Shown here: piece after piece, positions 1 through 12,300 of the stretch
Layout of the letters: the number at the start of each line of letters is the position of its first letter
How positions within the stretch are numbered: position 1 is the first letter of the stretch
Assembly (NCBI RefSeq): GCF_932526225.1
Contig: NC_064043.1
Location: 14,506,085 to 14,570,084, forward strand
Length of the DNA stretch: 64,000 nucleotides
Origin: Nematostella vectensis
Lineage: Eukaryota > Cnidaria > Anthozoa > Actiniaria > Edwardsiidae
Direction of reading: 5' to 3'
Made by a program: the position numbers and the translations under genes
The notes under the pieces: model-generated
The model's database searches: none
Seen by the model: the letters and a program-made list of their open reading frames with translations, nothing else
Told to the model about the DNA's origin: nothing

Positions 1-295
1 TCGCATGTACGTAAGATGCCGTCGTCAGGTAGCAGTACCCCTCCTACACCCGGGAAGATGGTCGAGTAATGGCGTGAATGGGACGCTACATCTGTGAATC
101 AGGGGCACAATACAATTAAACAACTGAATAGTATGCCTGACTACTATCAATAGGCAACTTATTCTAAGAAATCACTTGACGTTACGAGTGTCAAATCCGC
201 GCGCTTCGGTATTTGGCGGCAAATTAACAAAAAAGCAAATAATCAGGCACTTCTGTGCTTATTTTGGCATGAATACGCCACTCAAAAATGTGTTT
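1..295. other. Flank downstream of the TASOR-like gene
   Basis: I see no coding potential, RNA gene or repeat that I can support here. It is the immediate 3' flank of the minus-strand TASOR-like gene and runs off the window edge. Confidence 0.4.
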
Positions 296-301
296 TTTAT
301 T
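296..301 (-). promoter_or_regulatory. Possible poly(A) signal overlapping the TASOR-like stop codon
   Basis: On the minus strand the last codons read CAA TAA followed by AAAA, so a canonical AATAAA hexamer (301-296) contains the stop codon itself. If used, the 3' UTR would be only about 10-30 bases. Downstream, 1-295 shows no other clear coding sequence. Confidence 0.4.
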
Positions 302-3300
302 GCAAGTCGCCTTTCGGTAAGAGTCTATTCAATCTGATAGCTGCTGATATATTTCGGTAGCTGCCTTGATAGCCCATTTTGGTCCTCTTTGGAAAAACAC
401 CTGTTTTTTTGTGAAAGAAAAAAAGATTGCTAGCCAATCGTCGTCTATTTGCAACGAAAGATAGGGAGGATCTCTTTACAACGCAACCAGTAAAACCGTG
501 AACACCTAAAATATGTTTAGAATGTTTATTGTCTTCAGACACTGAGACTTGTTTCTAGTTGACTGTTTTAATATCTCGCGAGTGATTGGTCGGAACAAAT
601 ATTCCATACATATTTCCGGTGTTCACGGTTTTCTTGTTCGCGCTGTAAAATTCAGACGGATTAGCTACTGGAAGGTACTTTTTTGCATACCATGTATCCA
701 ACAAATATTATGCACCAGACATACTAAACAGCTTTTTTATCCGAGTATAACAATCACGAGCCCCTTAATGGTCGAACGTCTTACCATGAGAACTAGTGAA
801 TAGTGCAAACTTGACCGAGGGGTTTTGCTTAAGCTTGTATAGATGGGCAATTCTAAAAAATAAAATAAAAATAGTAGCACAAGGAGGTGAGTAAGGTAAG
901 GGAAAAAACCTGACGAGGACATCCAAACCTTGTTACAACAGTTTGTATGGTGTACAAAGTCTCACCACAGAGTTCCAAAATGAGAACACAGTCGCTTTAT
1001 CAAAAGTTGTAACATGACAGTGGCGGATTCAGGATTTTCCGGATAATGGTTCTATTTACTCTTCCAATGTCTACCCTTAGATACGAACGATAGATACGAA
1101 CATCATCAGTTTCCTTTAAAACGGGTGGTCTAGCCAAGGTAACCATCCTTGGATCCGCCACAGGGCGTGACTCGATTTTCTTTACCAAGGGTACCTTTAG
1201 AAGGTGTCCTGTACCTTTACCTGTGAATGGAGTTGATGTATCTGCGTCTTGCCAGTACCCGTAGCTCACAAGTGTCGAGCATAGGTACGTTGGCAGGGTT
1301 GGTGATGTCAAGATAAGTTTTACCATTCTTCACCATATGTTCCTGCAGACGAAACAAGACAAAAAAACAAGTAATATTGTGCACCAACATTTGTGTCATA
1401 CGTGTGATTTACAACTTTTTGTTTGTGGTTTGCGATAAGGTTAACGTTTACAATTAAACGTTGGGTGATATCGGCTTCTTTCTCCAACCCTGCAGCCCCC
1501 TAAAAAAACATCACTTGAAATCCGGCCACTCTGCCTCTCAAAATCAATGACCAACTTCGCCACCCCGCCACCATCTACATCCATGACATATAACTATACC
1601 TTGACTTTCTCGCACTCTTGGTCTGCTTCTACCTCAGGGTTGTACACGTAGAAGAAGCAAAAGTCTTTTCGATTCTGGGAACGACTGAGCGCTTGGTCAT
1701 CTGAGAAGTGAATAAACACAAACTAGCCGCTTATTTCAAATAACATTCCAATATCTTTATGGGAGCTAGTGCAGGAGACAACAACAGTTTTGATTATATT
1801 ACAGATAGCTACCTATGACAATCATCAATTCAATATTGGAAATGTCGGAAAACATCAGATTTGATAATAGTTAGTAGAGGAGACTGTTTAGTAAACGCGT
1901 CGAACGTCTGTATTAGATCCGTAGTAGATTCCTGATTGTTTAGGATAAAGGGAGGGGCATGCTGGAGGGGATAGGGTGCTGATTTTATATTTTATACTCT
2001 AGATGGAAGGCTAATTTGTAGGGCGTTTCTTCGACGAGCTCACACGAACATACGTTACGCTATAATCAGTCAAGAGTGACTCGATCTTACCTTTGCGCTT
2101 TTTCTTGTTCATTTTGGCCTGCGCCTCAGCTTCCTTAGCAGCCATTCCTTGCTCAACACCGAACTTAATTGCTTCAGCAAACAGGGCCAATATGTCTTGT
2201 GACTGCGGTGCATGCTGGGGCTGCGGGGGTTGGGGTGGCTGCGGAGGCAGTGAAGGCGGTTGAGCATCAGGTGGAGGAAGAGGTGGAAGTGGCGGGAGTT
2301 CTTCTACTGTCACAATACTTCCCTTGATCCTAGGGTCTCGGGCCTTCCCTGTCTGTTGATTCGCTATAATGCTCTGCGCTTGCCCTAAAATGTTTGAGTT
2401 TAAATCCGTATGAGCAGGTCCCGCAGAATTTCCTTCAGGACTAGTTAAATCTACATTTGGCATTCCAGTGGTAAGCCCTACGTTCAATTTATCAGATATA
2501 TCATTCTCTGTTTGTAAATTCTGTAAGTTCTGTATTCCATTTAACATAACTTGGTCAAGAACGTTCACGGTAGAAGATATTGACGCGGTCGCCAAATTGT
2601 GATAAATGTTTGTTGATTCCAGGTTTGCTGTCGCCGTCTGTTCCCCACTGTTCCTCCCAGTCGCAGTTATGACATCACTAATACTCTTCTTGCTGAGGCT
2701 CTCTCCTAAAGATCTCTGCAAGGAATTGCAGTCATCATTTTTCCGAGCTGAATTCTCTCTGTCACTGATATCGAAAAATCTAGTTTTTCCTCTTCTCCCC
2801 ATTTCTTTGCATGACGATCTTCTCTCATAAGTATCAGCCCTCGCCTTTCCTTCCCTTGCTCTTGTTAACGCATCTCGAAGATCTTCAGTCTCAGAGGATA
2901 TATCGAGCGAGTTTTTCAAATCAAGCGCCCTTTCTTTCCCGACAGAGAACTCTCCATCCCCGGTGTCTATCGAGCTAACCTCAGAGCCCTGTCGAGGATA
3001 AGACCCAGCGTTATCTTTCCGCTCAAGCCTGGGGAGACCATGCCTTTTCTCGCTTTCTGAGGACTTTGCGTGAGTAGTTTGAACGCCTGAAGGTCCACAT
3101 ACCGTTACTTTCCGCTGCCTTTTTCGGTTAGTCAGCTTATGGGAGAGATCTACCTCTTCGGTATTCGGTCTCTTCCTACGGCTTGTTTGCCTCGGGGATT
3201 GTTTGTTAGACGTTTTACCGGACTGACCGGATCGTGCTGGAGATATTTTTCGCTTGTCCCGTTTGTTTCTGTTTTCGGCACTTCTTGGCCTGTAAATGTA

Positions 3301-6300
3301 AAATAACGAGAATCAAACGAAGTTTACATAAAACACAATTATATTCAAATATGGAATTTCACGTGTTTTAGCCTGCGTAGCAAACGTTTCAGTGGGCTTT
3401 CAAAGGAAATAGGAACTGAGTGAAGAGTATGGCCACGTGAAGAATGGTGACAGCGCGTCCTTCGCTCGCTCTCTACTTCCACTAAAACCCCAAGGAACTG
3501 TATCTACTCAAATAGGCACGCAGCACAAAAACGTTTTCCTGTTTCGCCTTTCTTCTCGAGGGAGGCGTATATACAAGAGACACGTTAACATAAGCATCTT
3601 TTAAAGCAATCAAAAGAAAATGAGTAGCCCCATATACGTAATCAGACCGAAGACAGGAAAGGGTCGATGTAAAAATATAAGATACTTGGAAAGCGGGAAG
3701 TAATACGCCGGAGCTACTGTGAACAATCGAGAACAGAGTTATGTTTTTTTCCAGTGGATGCCATTCAAGAAAATACGGTTTATAGCAAATAAATATGCTG
3801 TGTATAATAGAAAAGTAGTTGAATTACTCTACCTGTCGCTTTTTCCACCCAAATCCTTCCGTTGTGATCTAGAAGTTGATCTTGGAACATCGTGAATATC
3901 TTAAAAGAAAGTGAAAAACAAATAAAATAAAAAGCCTAACCTAGGGAAGTTGATCTTGGAACATCGTGAATATCTTAAAAGAAAGTGAAAAACAAATAAA
4001 ATAAAATAAAAAGCCCAACCTAGGGAGGCGCAAACGGTCCACAAATAAAATCAGAAAAGACCCTTGTTTGAAGTTTAAAGAAACACAATCCACGATTAAA
4101 ATGGCGAGACCCTTATCCCTATTGCGAAACCATACTTTTAATGGCAATATTTCAAAAACGTATTATCTCTATTTTTTCGCCAAAAGTAAAATTTAATACT
4201 GGCGCGCACTTGGCAAAAGCCCAGTTAATGGGTGGATTTTTTTGTTGAAACTTGCCTTCTCTTGCAGGTAAAGGTCTTGAGAACTCCACATCAGTTCCTT
4301 TGAGAAGCCTTATGCTTTGTTGTGGAGCCGAGCTCTCAAATGGATACGACCAATAGTTAATGCTTGGATGAGTGAAGTCTTCGGAAGGCAGGGCTGTCTC
4401 GGGCGTGCCAGGAGACCCAGGGCAGTACATTATTTGCTGAGAGGTCCTGTCCTCCTCGATGCGGTCCCAGTCTGATTCTATTCCTGGGTCTTCGTAGAAC
4501 TCAGCGTTTTGGTACAAATGCTATGTTATTGAGGAAAAGAAGTAACAATGTTAGGAAGACCTGAAATTTAGGAGTGTCAGAACACATCAAGGAGGTGTTT
4601 TGTAATTTAGCAAATTGTGTTCTAACGGTAAAGAGACAGTTATAAAAAGTAACCGATGCTCTTTGATTCCAGCAGGGTATATAATTTTTGAGAAAGACAC
4701 TACTTACAATAGTTTGTGGGTCGGGAGTACACCACTGTTGTAAATCGTCATGTGGATCTAAAAGACAAAGAAGTTCTTTTTCTCTGCAATTCGGTGAGAT
4801 AGAATACCTAGGCATTCTCAGAGTCTATGTTATGTATTTTAATACAAGAAGGCCTTTATTTTTCTTTGATTTACAATATTTTTAGAGGAATTATCTTCAA
4901 TTCTTCACGAAAATGTTCAGAAATCATGTCACCTTTGAAACCCTTGTCACTTGAAATCTTTTATTTGTGAAATACCTGTCTTTATAACCACAATATCGGT
5001 GTGAATATAATGGTATTAAGTCCTGGATGTATCTTTTTCATTAAAAGGGAATTGGAAGAGAATTGTGTTTTGTAAACACAGATTTATGATTGATTGTTAT
5101 GTTATAATTTGCGAATCAGCAGTGAAAAGTTGATCCCAGAGCCAAAAATCACGCATTTTATGCATTTCAATGTCCCAGAAACGGTTGATTGGAACCAGCG
5201 TACTCTATGGAAGATTATTTTCACCGCATTCGTAAAAAAGGAAGGTATTTTCGGTCAAAAAGATTTCCAAAACAGCTTTGCCGGTTCACATTGCTCAAGA
5301 TGTGATCGCGCGTAAGACTCATGTTGCTAGGAAACGTGTGCGCTAAAGCAATCAGAGGCGTATCTAAAAATAACTGCTTGTTCTAAAAATAGCTTTCACG
5401 GACGTCATCATTGGAACATACCCTAATACGGCGGATTCGTTCTCTTACATCATGGTCTCTTGGTGCCACCCAACACCTTGTGGTACGAAACACAGGCCCG
5501 TACCCAGGATTTTTCTTGGGGGGTGCGAGATCCGAAAAAGTGGACCTAATATTTCCGGGGTGTGGGAGAGGATTTCTCTGATAAAAATCTGTCTATGTCT
5601 TTGCAGGATCGGATTTGGCTACATACTAGAGTGATCTAGCTGATGCTTAATAGTTTTGTCTACAAATAATAGCACGTCTATTGAGAACCGAAAGTGGACC
5701 TTTGCTTTGGTGCGTTCGCACCCCCTTCAACCCCCCCCCCCCCCCCCCCCCTGGGTACGGGCCTGAAACACGAAGTGAAAACATCAAAACAGGACACTAC
5801 TAAAAAAATTTGATTATCAGTTTTCTCCAGGATTGCTCCTTTGGCATCAATTATACACAGCATAAAGTTAGCATTAAGTGTGTCTGAACTCTCACAAACT
5901 CGTTCTATCTTTCATAAATGTTCGTATTCAGAATGGACTCAGTAAAGAAGAATTTAAAAGAAATTAGATAAAGTGATCGAGCTTGATTGTTTTGATACTT
6001 TCCCGCGTGCTACCATCAGGCTAATCGCACCAGTTTACATCTGTTCGATTGCGTAACAATCTCCGAGCACCCGGGCTCCTTGAAGAAAAATATTTCAAAA
6101 TTGTAAAAGCGATGTGGATCGGACTTATAGTTTAGAGCGAATGGCCTGTTAAATAGTGCGGTTTCTAACAGATTCTTGTCTTTTGTCAGTTGAAGTTTTT
6201 TTCGGCCGCCAGATTGTGCAATTAACCGGAAGTAAATTTGGGCGATGAGGGACCCTCTCTCTCTGTGGCTCCTAGATTATACTTTACCATGGGAGATGGT

Positions 6301-9300
6301 GACAGCCAGTCCCCCTTCAGTGGTATTTTGACTGCTGACAGTGCGCTCGATAGGTGAGGAACACCTGGAGTTCACATCTGGCTCATTGGACACCGTGGGG
6401 CTGACTGGGCCGTATGGTTCATACTGCGGGCACGCGTCTGAATCAAGAATTAAGGAGTGTTAGCGAGGGTAATAGCAACAAATAGGGGAATGTGACCAAA
6501 ACAAGGTTTTCACGCTAATTTCTTAATTATAAATTCCTTTCTATTAAAATAACTACAGTTCATACCAAAATCGGCCTAGAACGATTCTGCTTTGCAGCGA
6601 ACACAAATAGGAAAACATCCTCGTCGGTAATAGACCGTGAATCTTTGTCATAGTTTTGCTTATAACGAATCAAATAAAACAGACAAAGAAGAAGATTTAA
6701 GGAAAGAAGAAACAAAGTTTTGGTACACTGTGAAGCCATCGTTATCAGCCTCTGAGGACAGACCACAAACTATAAAGATCTATAAGTTGGAAAACATTTT
6801 TCCCTACAATCATGCACAAACAACGTTGTCAGTGCAAAAAGAGAATGGCAAATGGTAGTTCAACGATGCGTTGTCAGTGCAAATAGAGAATGGCAAATGG
6901 TAGTTCTACGATGCGTTGTCAGTGCAAATAGAGAATGGCAAATGGTAGTTCTACGATGCGTTGTCAGTGCAAATAGAGAATGGCAAATGGTAGTTCTACG
7001 ATGCGTTGTCAGTGCAAATAGAGAATGGCAAATGGTAGTTCTACGATGCGTTGTCAGTGCAAATAGAGAATAGCAAATGGTAGTTCTACGATGCGTTGTC
7101 AGTGCAAATAGAGAATGGCAAATGGTAGTTCTACGATGCGTTGTCAGTGCAAATAGAGAATGGCAAATGGTAGTTCTACGATGCGTTGTCAGTGCAAATA
7201 GAGAATGGCAAATGGTAGTTCTACGATGCGTTGTCAGTGCAAATAGAGAATGGCAAATGGTAGTTCTACGATGCGTTGTCAGTGCAAATAGAGAATGGCA
7301 AATGATAGTTCTACGATGCGTTGTCAGTGCAAATAGAGAATGGCAAATGGTAGTTCTACGATGCGTTGTCAGTGCAAATAGAGAATGGCAAATGGTAGTT
7401 CTACGATGCATTGTTGACCTTCTCACGATTTTTACATATTGTTTTCCATTTGGTAGAAACATATTGAGATCTATATTTCCTAATGGTCGTAGGACTGCCA
7501 TTTGCCAATCGCCATTTGCCGTTCATTTTTCTTTTCAATTACCCTCATAAGAGCTGGTTGGATCTGCCGAACCATCAGATAAGCATGGTCGTTTCGGATC
7601 AGGACCGTAGAAATCAATGGGTGAAGTGTTGTTCCTTTTGCACTCGCCACCGTACGTCCTTTGTTCTGTCGGTAGGGCTATTATGTGATGCCCTGGGTCA
7701 TTTGTCACGCTTTCATTATCGCTAATATCCATGTCACAGAGCCGATAGCTGTCTCTGTTACCTGAAAGCGAGTTACTTGTTTGTGATACAACTGATTCCG
7801 TTTCTTCCTTTGAATCATTGTGCCTCCGCAAACACTCCTGCTCAACTGGATCACAGTAGCTTTGTCCCTCATTGGTGCCGTACGTATACATTGGGTGTGT
7901 ACCAGTATTATATAACATAGGATCTTTATAAGAGTCGGAGGATAAATCCTGCGGAGTGGCAAAGTTACCAGGGTGGTTTGAAACAGTATATCTGTAGCTA
8001 TGACCATTGATTTCCATACTTGCTCTCTCATAATCAAGAAATTCTACTCGGCCATTTGAAGCATACGTGTCGTGGCTGATATCACTTGTCCGCTGCTGTG
8101 TGCTATAACCATGTGTTGGACCTTCCGTCCGGTATACACCATGTGTTGGACCTTCCGTCCGGTATGCACCACGTGTTGTACCTTCTGTCCGGTATGCATC
8201 ACCATGTGTTGGACCTTCTGTCCGGTATGCATCACCATGTGTTGGACCTTCTGTCCGGTATGCATCACCCACTGGCCACTGAGATGACATGGAGGGCCTT
8301 TCCATTTGAGGACTTCTTGGCTCATTATACCCATGTCTTGGATGACGATCGGAAGGGCGTGATTCTGGGCTTCTACTTCTAATTCTATAAGGCGCAGCAC
8401 TCAGCCTATTGTACGTTACCGCATCTCTTTCCAGTGAGGAGCCCCTAGACAGCTGGTGATTGCCTGGCTTTGTAGGAGATTGGTAGTAATTGGGTGATCT
8501 ATCGCTGGTTGCTGGTGACTGGTAGTGATGAGGTGATCTATCTCTAGAAGAATCTCTAGAACTCCCCCTAGAAGTATTATAGTAATCGTGACGTCTTGGT
8601 ACATACGATGGACTCTCAGACCGCCCAAATGGCTCAAGGTCTCTACTTTGTCCTCGGTTTAGCTGTAATCTGTTGCGCCCTTTTTCTCTAAATAGGTCTC
8701 GTCTTGATTTTCCATTGTGGTGTTCTCTCTCACTGCTTCGTTCCCTTGAGTGTGCACGCGCATCCCACTCACGGTGTTTAGAAGGATCACTCCTAGGTCC
8801 GTTCCTTTTTGATCTATCATTAATTTGCTTCTCAGGTGTTGTGGATGCTGGTCTGTAGTGGTCCCTGTAGCGATCCTTTGGGGATATTTTCTTATTTACA
8901 CGCTTCTCATCTCCCTTGGAACTCCTTGCCCCTTGAGAACGCTTTTCAGGAGAAGTCTTTTTTCTCGCCTCTTTTGGGCTGTCTTTACGTTCATCCTTGC
9001 CCCTAACTCCCTTCCCTGATGGACTTTTCTCTGTCGTTTTCCTCGGTGTTCTTTCTGAGGACTCCGCTTTGCTAGGAGATTGACTCTTATCCTTTACAGA
9101 ACTCCTCTTAGAATCTGAGGTGGAAACCTTATCTGATTCCTTGAAGGCATCTTTTTGTATTTCCTCATTTTCTTTGTTACTGCTTTCATCGCAACTGGAC
9201 ATTCCCTCAGGATTGAGGCCAAGGATATTATACACGTTTTGGATGGCCTCAGCTCCTCGTTTTTCTGCTAATGTAGTTTCTGGTACATGATTATCTTGTG

Positions 9301-12300
9301 TTATTGTTGTGGAGCAAATTTGTTGTCCTCTATAATGCTCAGTCTCAAGATTTAAAGAAACAGGAGTTTTATCCTCATCGGGTGTTCTTGAAGGGCTTGC
9401 CTTCAAGGCAGTTAGTCCTAGTATTTCATAGACGGCTTGGATTGCCTGGGTACCACGCTTTTCCGCAAGTGTTTTCTTGGAAGATGTGCCTAGATCCGCC
9501 AAATTACTCGGCTTTTCATGGACTTCCGGTTTATCACTCATCTCCCCCTGTAAGACCCACCCTTTGATCTTTTCCCCTGTATCTGTTTCGTTTGCTGTTT
9601 TACCTTTGTTCACCTCTTGGGCATTTTCACTTAATTGTCGTTCGTATGTTGTTGATGGAATATCAGGTATAGCGTCTTCTTTGAAACTCTCTTGTACGTC
9701 TTTTCGTACAGTGCTTACTTTATCTATTGCATTATTCTTTTTTGGCTTGTCTTTCTTGGTTGTAGTGGCAGGGGTTACCGGGAATGGAATATCACTTTTT
9801 TCATCTTCTGTTGACTGGGTATTAAGATCAAGGCCGGGAATAATGTCATTCCTGGAAAAAAATGTAAGTAATGGCGGGGAGTCCCTTGCTTGATGCATTA
9901 TTGAGGGCACAGCTGGTAGACCAGGCACGGAGTCTGGGAGTGTAACGGGAGATGTCACAGGTTCTTTGTCACTTTCAAGACAAGAAGATACCACTCCTTT
10001 CTCCGCAGCTACAAGTTCCTCGAGGCTATCAAGGTTTTTTAATAGCTTAGTTGCTTTTGCGCGATCCTCTTGCTTTGTGGAAAGAACTAGCAAACGTTCT
10101 GAAGAATCTTTTATCTGCCGCAAGGCTGTATGGTACCCTGGGTCTTTTACGATATCACTTGCTGTAGATGACACCACAACATTTTTTATGGGTTCTGAGT
10201 CATTTCCTGGGGAATCGGCAAGAATATTTTTTAACTTTTCTACAATACTCAGAATTGGCTTGAAGTCAAGTCTAGTAGTTGTATCAGTTTTAGAGTTCTC
10301 GACTGCCACTGCATTCATTTCTGTGTTATCTACCAAAACACGTGGTAGATAAGCCCCATTTAAGCTTTTCGACGTTTTGCCGTCTAATGGAGTTTCAACA
10401 TTCATGGGCTCCCTGCAAATGTCACCCTTGAGTTGAGACAAAAGTGGCAGTACATCTTTGGCACTCTTTGCTTCTTCCACCCGAACGCTTTTCTCTTTTT
10501 GCTGAAGTTTCCTGCAGATAGAGAGCTCAATGTCCTTTTTGGTGCGAAGTTCTACCACCATTTTTCTCCCTAACTCTATTTCACTGATGACCTCTTCAAA
10601 GCTGACATCTAGAAATAAAAGAATAATTTTTCAAGGCAAGGTGAAAGAACAGTTGCAGGAGTGATTTTCAGCAGTTTATGCGCTTTGCTGTTTGAGAATT
10701 CGTTACCTTGGTAAGGAGGAAGCATCCTTTCCCTCTTGACAAACATAAGAACATGCAGTCTTTTGGGGCTATGATAATCCGTGATAGCTGTCAACAAAAA
10801 GAAAGCGATATAATAAAAGGTGTCCGCTGTTGCTTATAAAAGTAATGACAATGATATGGCTTACCTAAATCATGAGTCAATTGTGACGTCGGTAGAAGAT
10901 AGATATAGTACGCACCACCCTCGTACTGCAAAACACTGGCCTGGAAGAACCAAACAATACAAAAATCAATCTGCAAAGACACCATTGATTCGACTACCAT
11001 TTTCTACAAGATTTAGCATTTTGCAGCAAGTCCAGGAAATCGGATAGGACTGATCCTTTACCCATTCATGAGCTTCTAAGAATGACACCAGCTTCACAAG
11101 TTTGTTTTCTTTGCCATCAGAACAGCGTACTTCAAAATAGGTGTATTGGCCACCAGGAAGAAGCTCTGTAGAACACAGGAAACAGTTTAAGGAGAACTCT
11201 ACTTTGGATTGTGAAGTGACTTTCAAATAAACAATGGTGGAGGTCTTTCAAGGTACCTTTACAAACTCTTGTGACGGTTGGCATACCAGACTTGAAAAGC
11301 GGGCAGGGTAACAATGGTCTCAACAGCTCAAATGCAATCTTATCAATTATGTTGATCTCTTCTCCACTGAAAAAAAAAAGACAGGAACGCTCTATGATCA
11401 TTTATAATTAAACCATACAAAGAAATAAGAGCAAAAATTACATACATGTCGAATGGCAGTTTCTGTCTTTTTCTTGAGTAGCTAACCAGAGATATGTTGG
11501 CCACATTATTCTCCTTGTTTGCTAACCTCCCAGTCCACACCACCTGTGGATCTCCAACAACATCCTCAGTAGGGGCAGGATCTGAAATAAAAACTGAATA
11601 TAAAAATGGAATCTAAACGGACTCATATACCCCCGAAACAGTTGAATGAAACCCCTCATGCAGTTTTAACGTAGTATGGGACAAAGGTTTAGGACAGAAG
11701 ATCTAGTGGAGCCTTGCTCTGCCAAATAATTATAGGGAACAGCAAACAGCTGGGAAATGCTCTACCTGTCTGTTACTGGTGAACAAAGAACCCGTTTGCT
11801 CGGTAAAGCAGTAGCTCTGATAACAGTAAAAAGACTTAAAAACTTTAACAAGAGAATAGTCACATTGAGTCAGACAGTGTTCTACCTTGCCAAAGTTGAT
11901 AAACATTAGTCTGCTGGGTTAGGCATAGCCTAATAAAACTTACGGCTCATGGTCTTTATGCTGGAGTAGGCTGACTTTCTTGCATTATGTCTTTGATGTG
12001 GTGGACCTTTCAAAGCTTTCTTGGTCTTTTGTTGAGGAATAAGCTTGGGTTCTTCAATCACAGGTACTGAGAGTGTCAGAACAGCATAAGGCAAGACATG
12101 CCTTGGCCGTTTCACATGAAAATCAGCCCCTTCCTCATCAAACTCGTAGAAATAATACTAGAAGAAAACATAAAGGCTAATACCAAGGGTTACTTTCTCC
12201 CTAAGGTTGCCCTCAGCTAAAAAGGTTGTAAATAATGGCTTAGGATTTGGTTAATAACATGCTCCTTTGAACAAGCTCTTTGATAGGGAAGTTTCTTGCT

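Noticed and set aside
2011-2090. Read-through of the TASOR-like exon 18 ORF to a stop at 2011
   Set aside because: A strong donor (CAAAG/GTAAGATC at 2091) in phase with exons 19-22 continues the protein to 297. The 2011 stop is only reached by intron retention.
6852-7550. Long repeat ORFs on both strands
   Set aside because: They result from a 45-bp unit lacking stops, open on both strands, with no splice or codon support.
8072-8382. Cysteine-rich plus-strand ORFs
   Set aside because: These are antisense shadows of the YRTEGPTHG coding minisatellite in exon 13.
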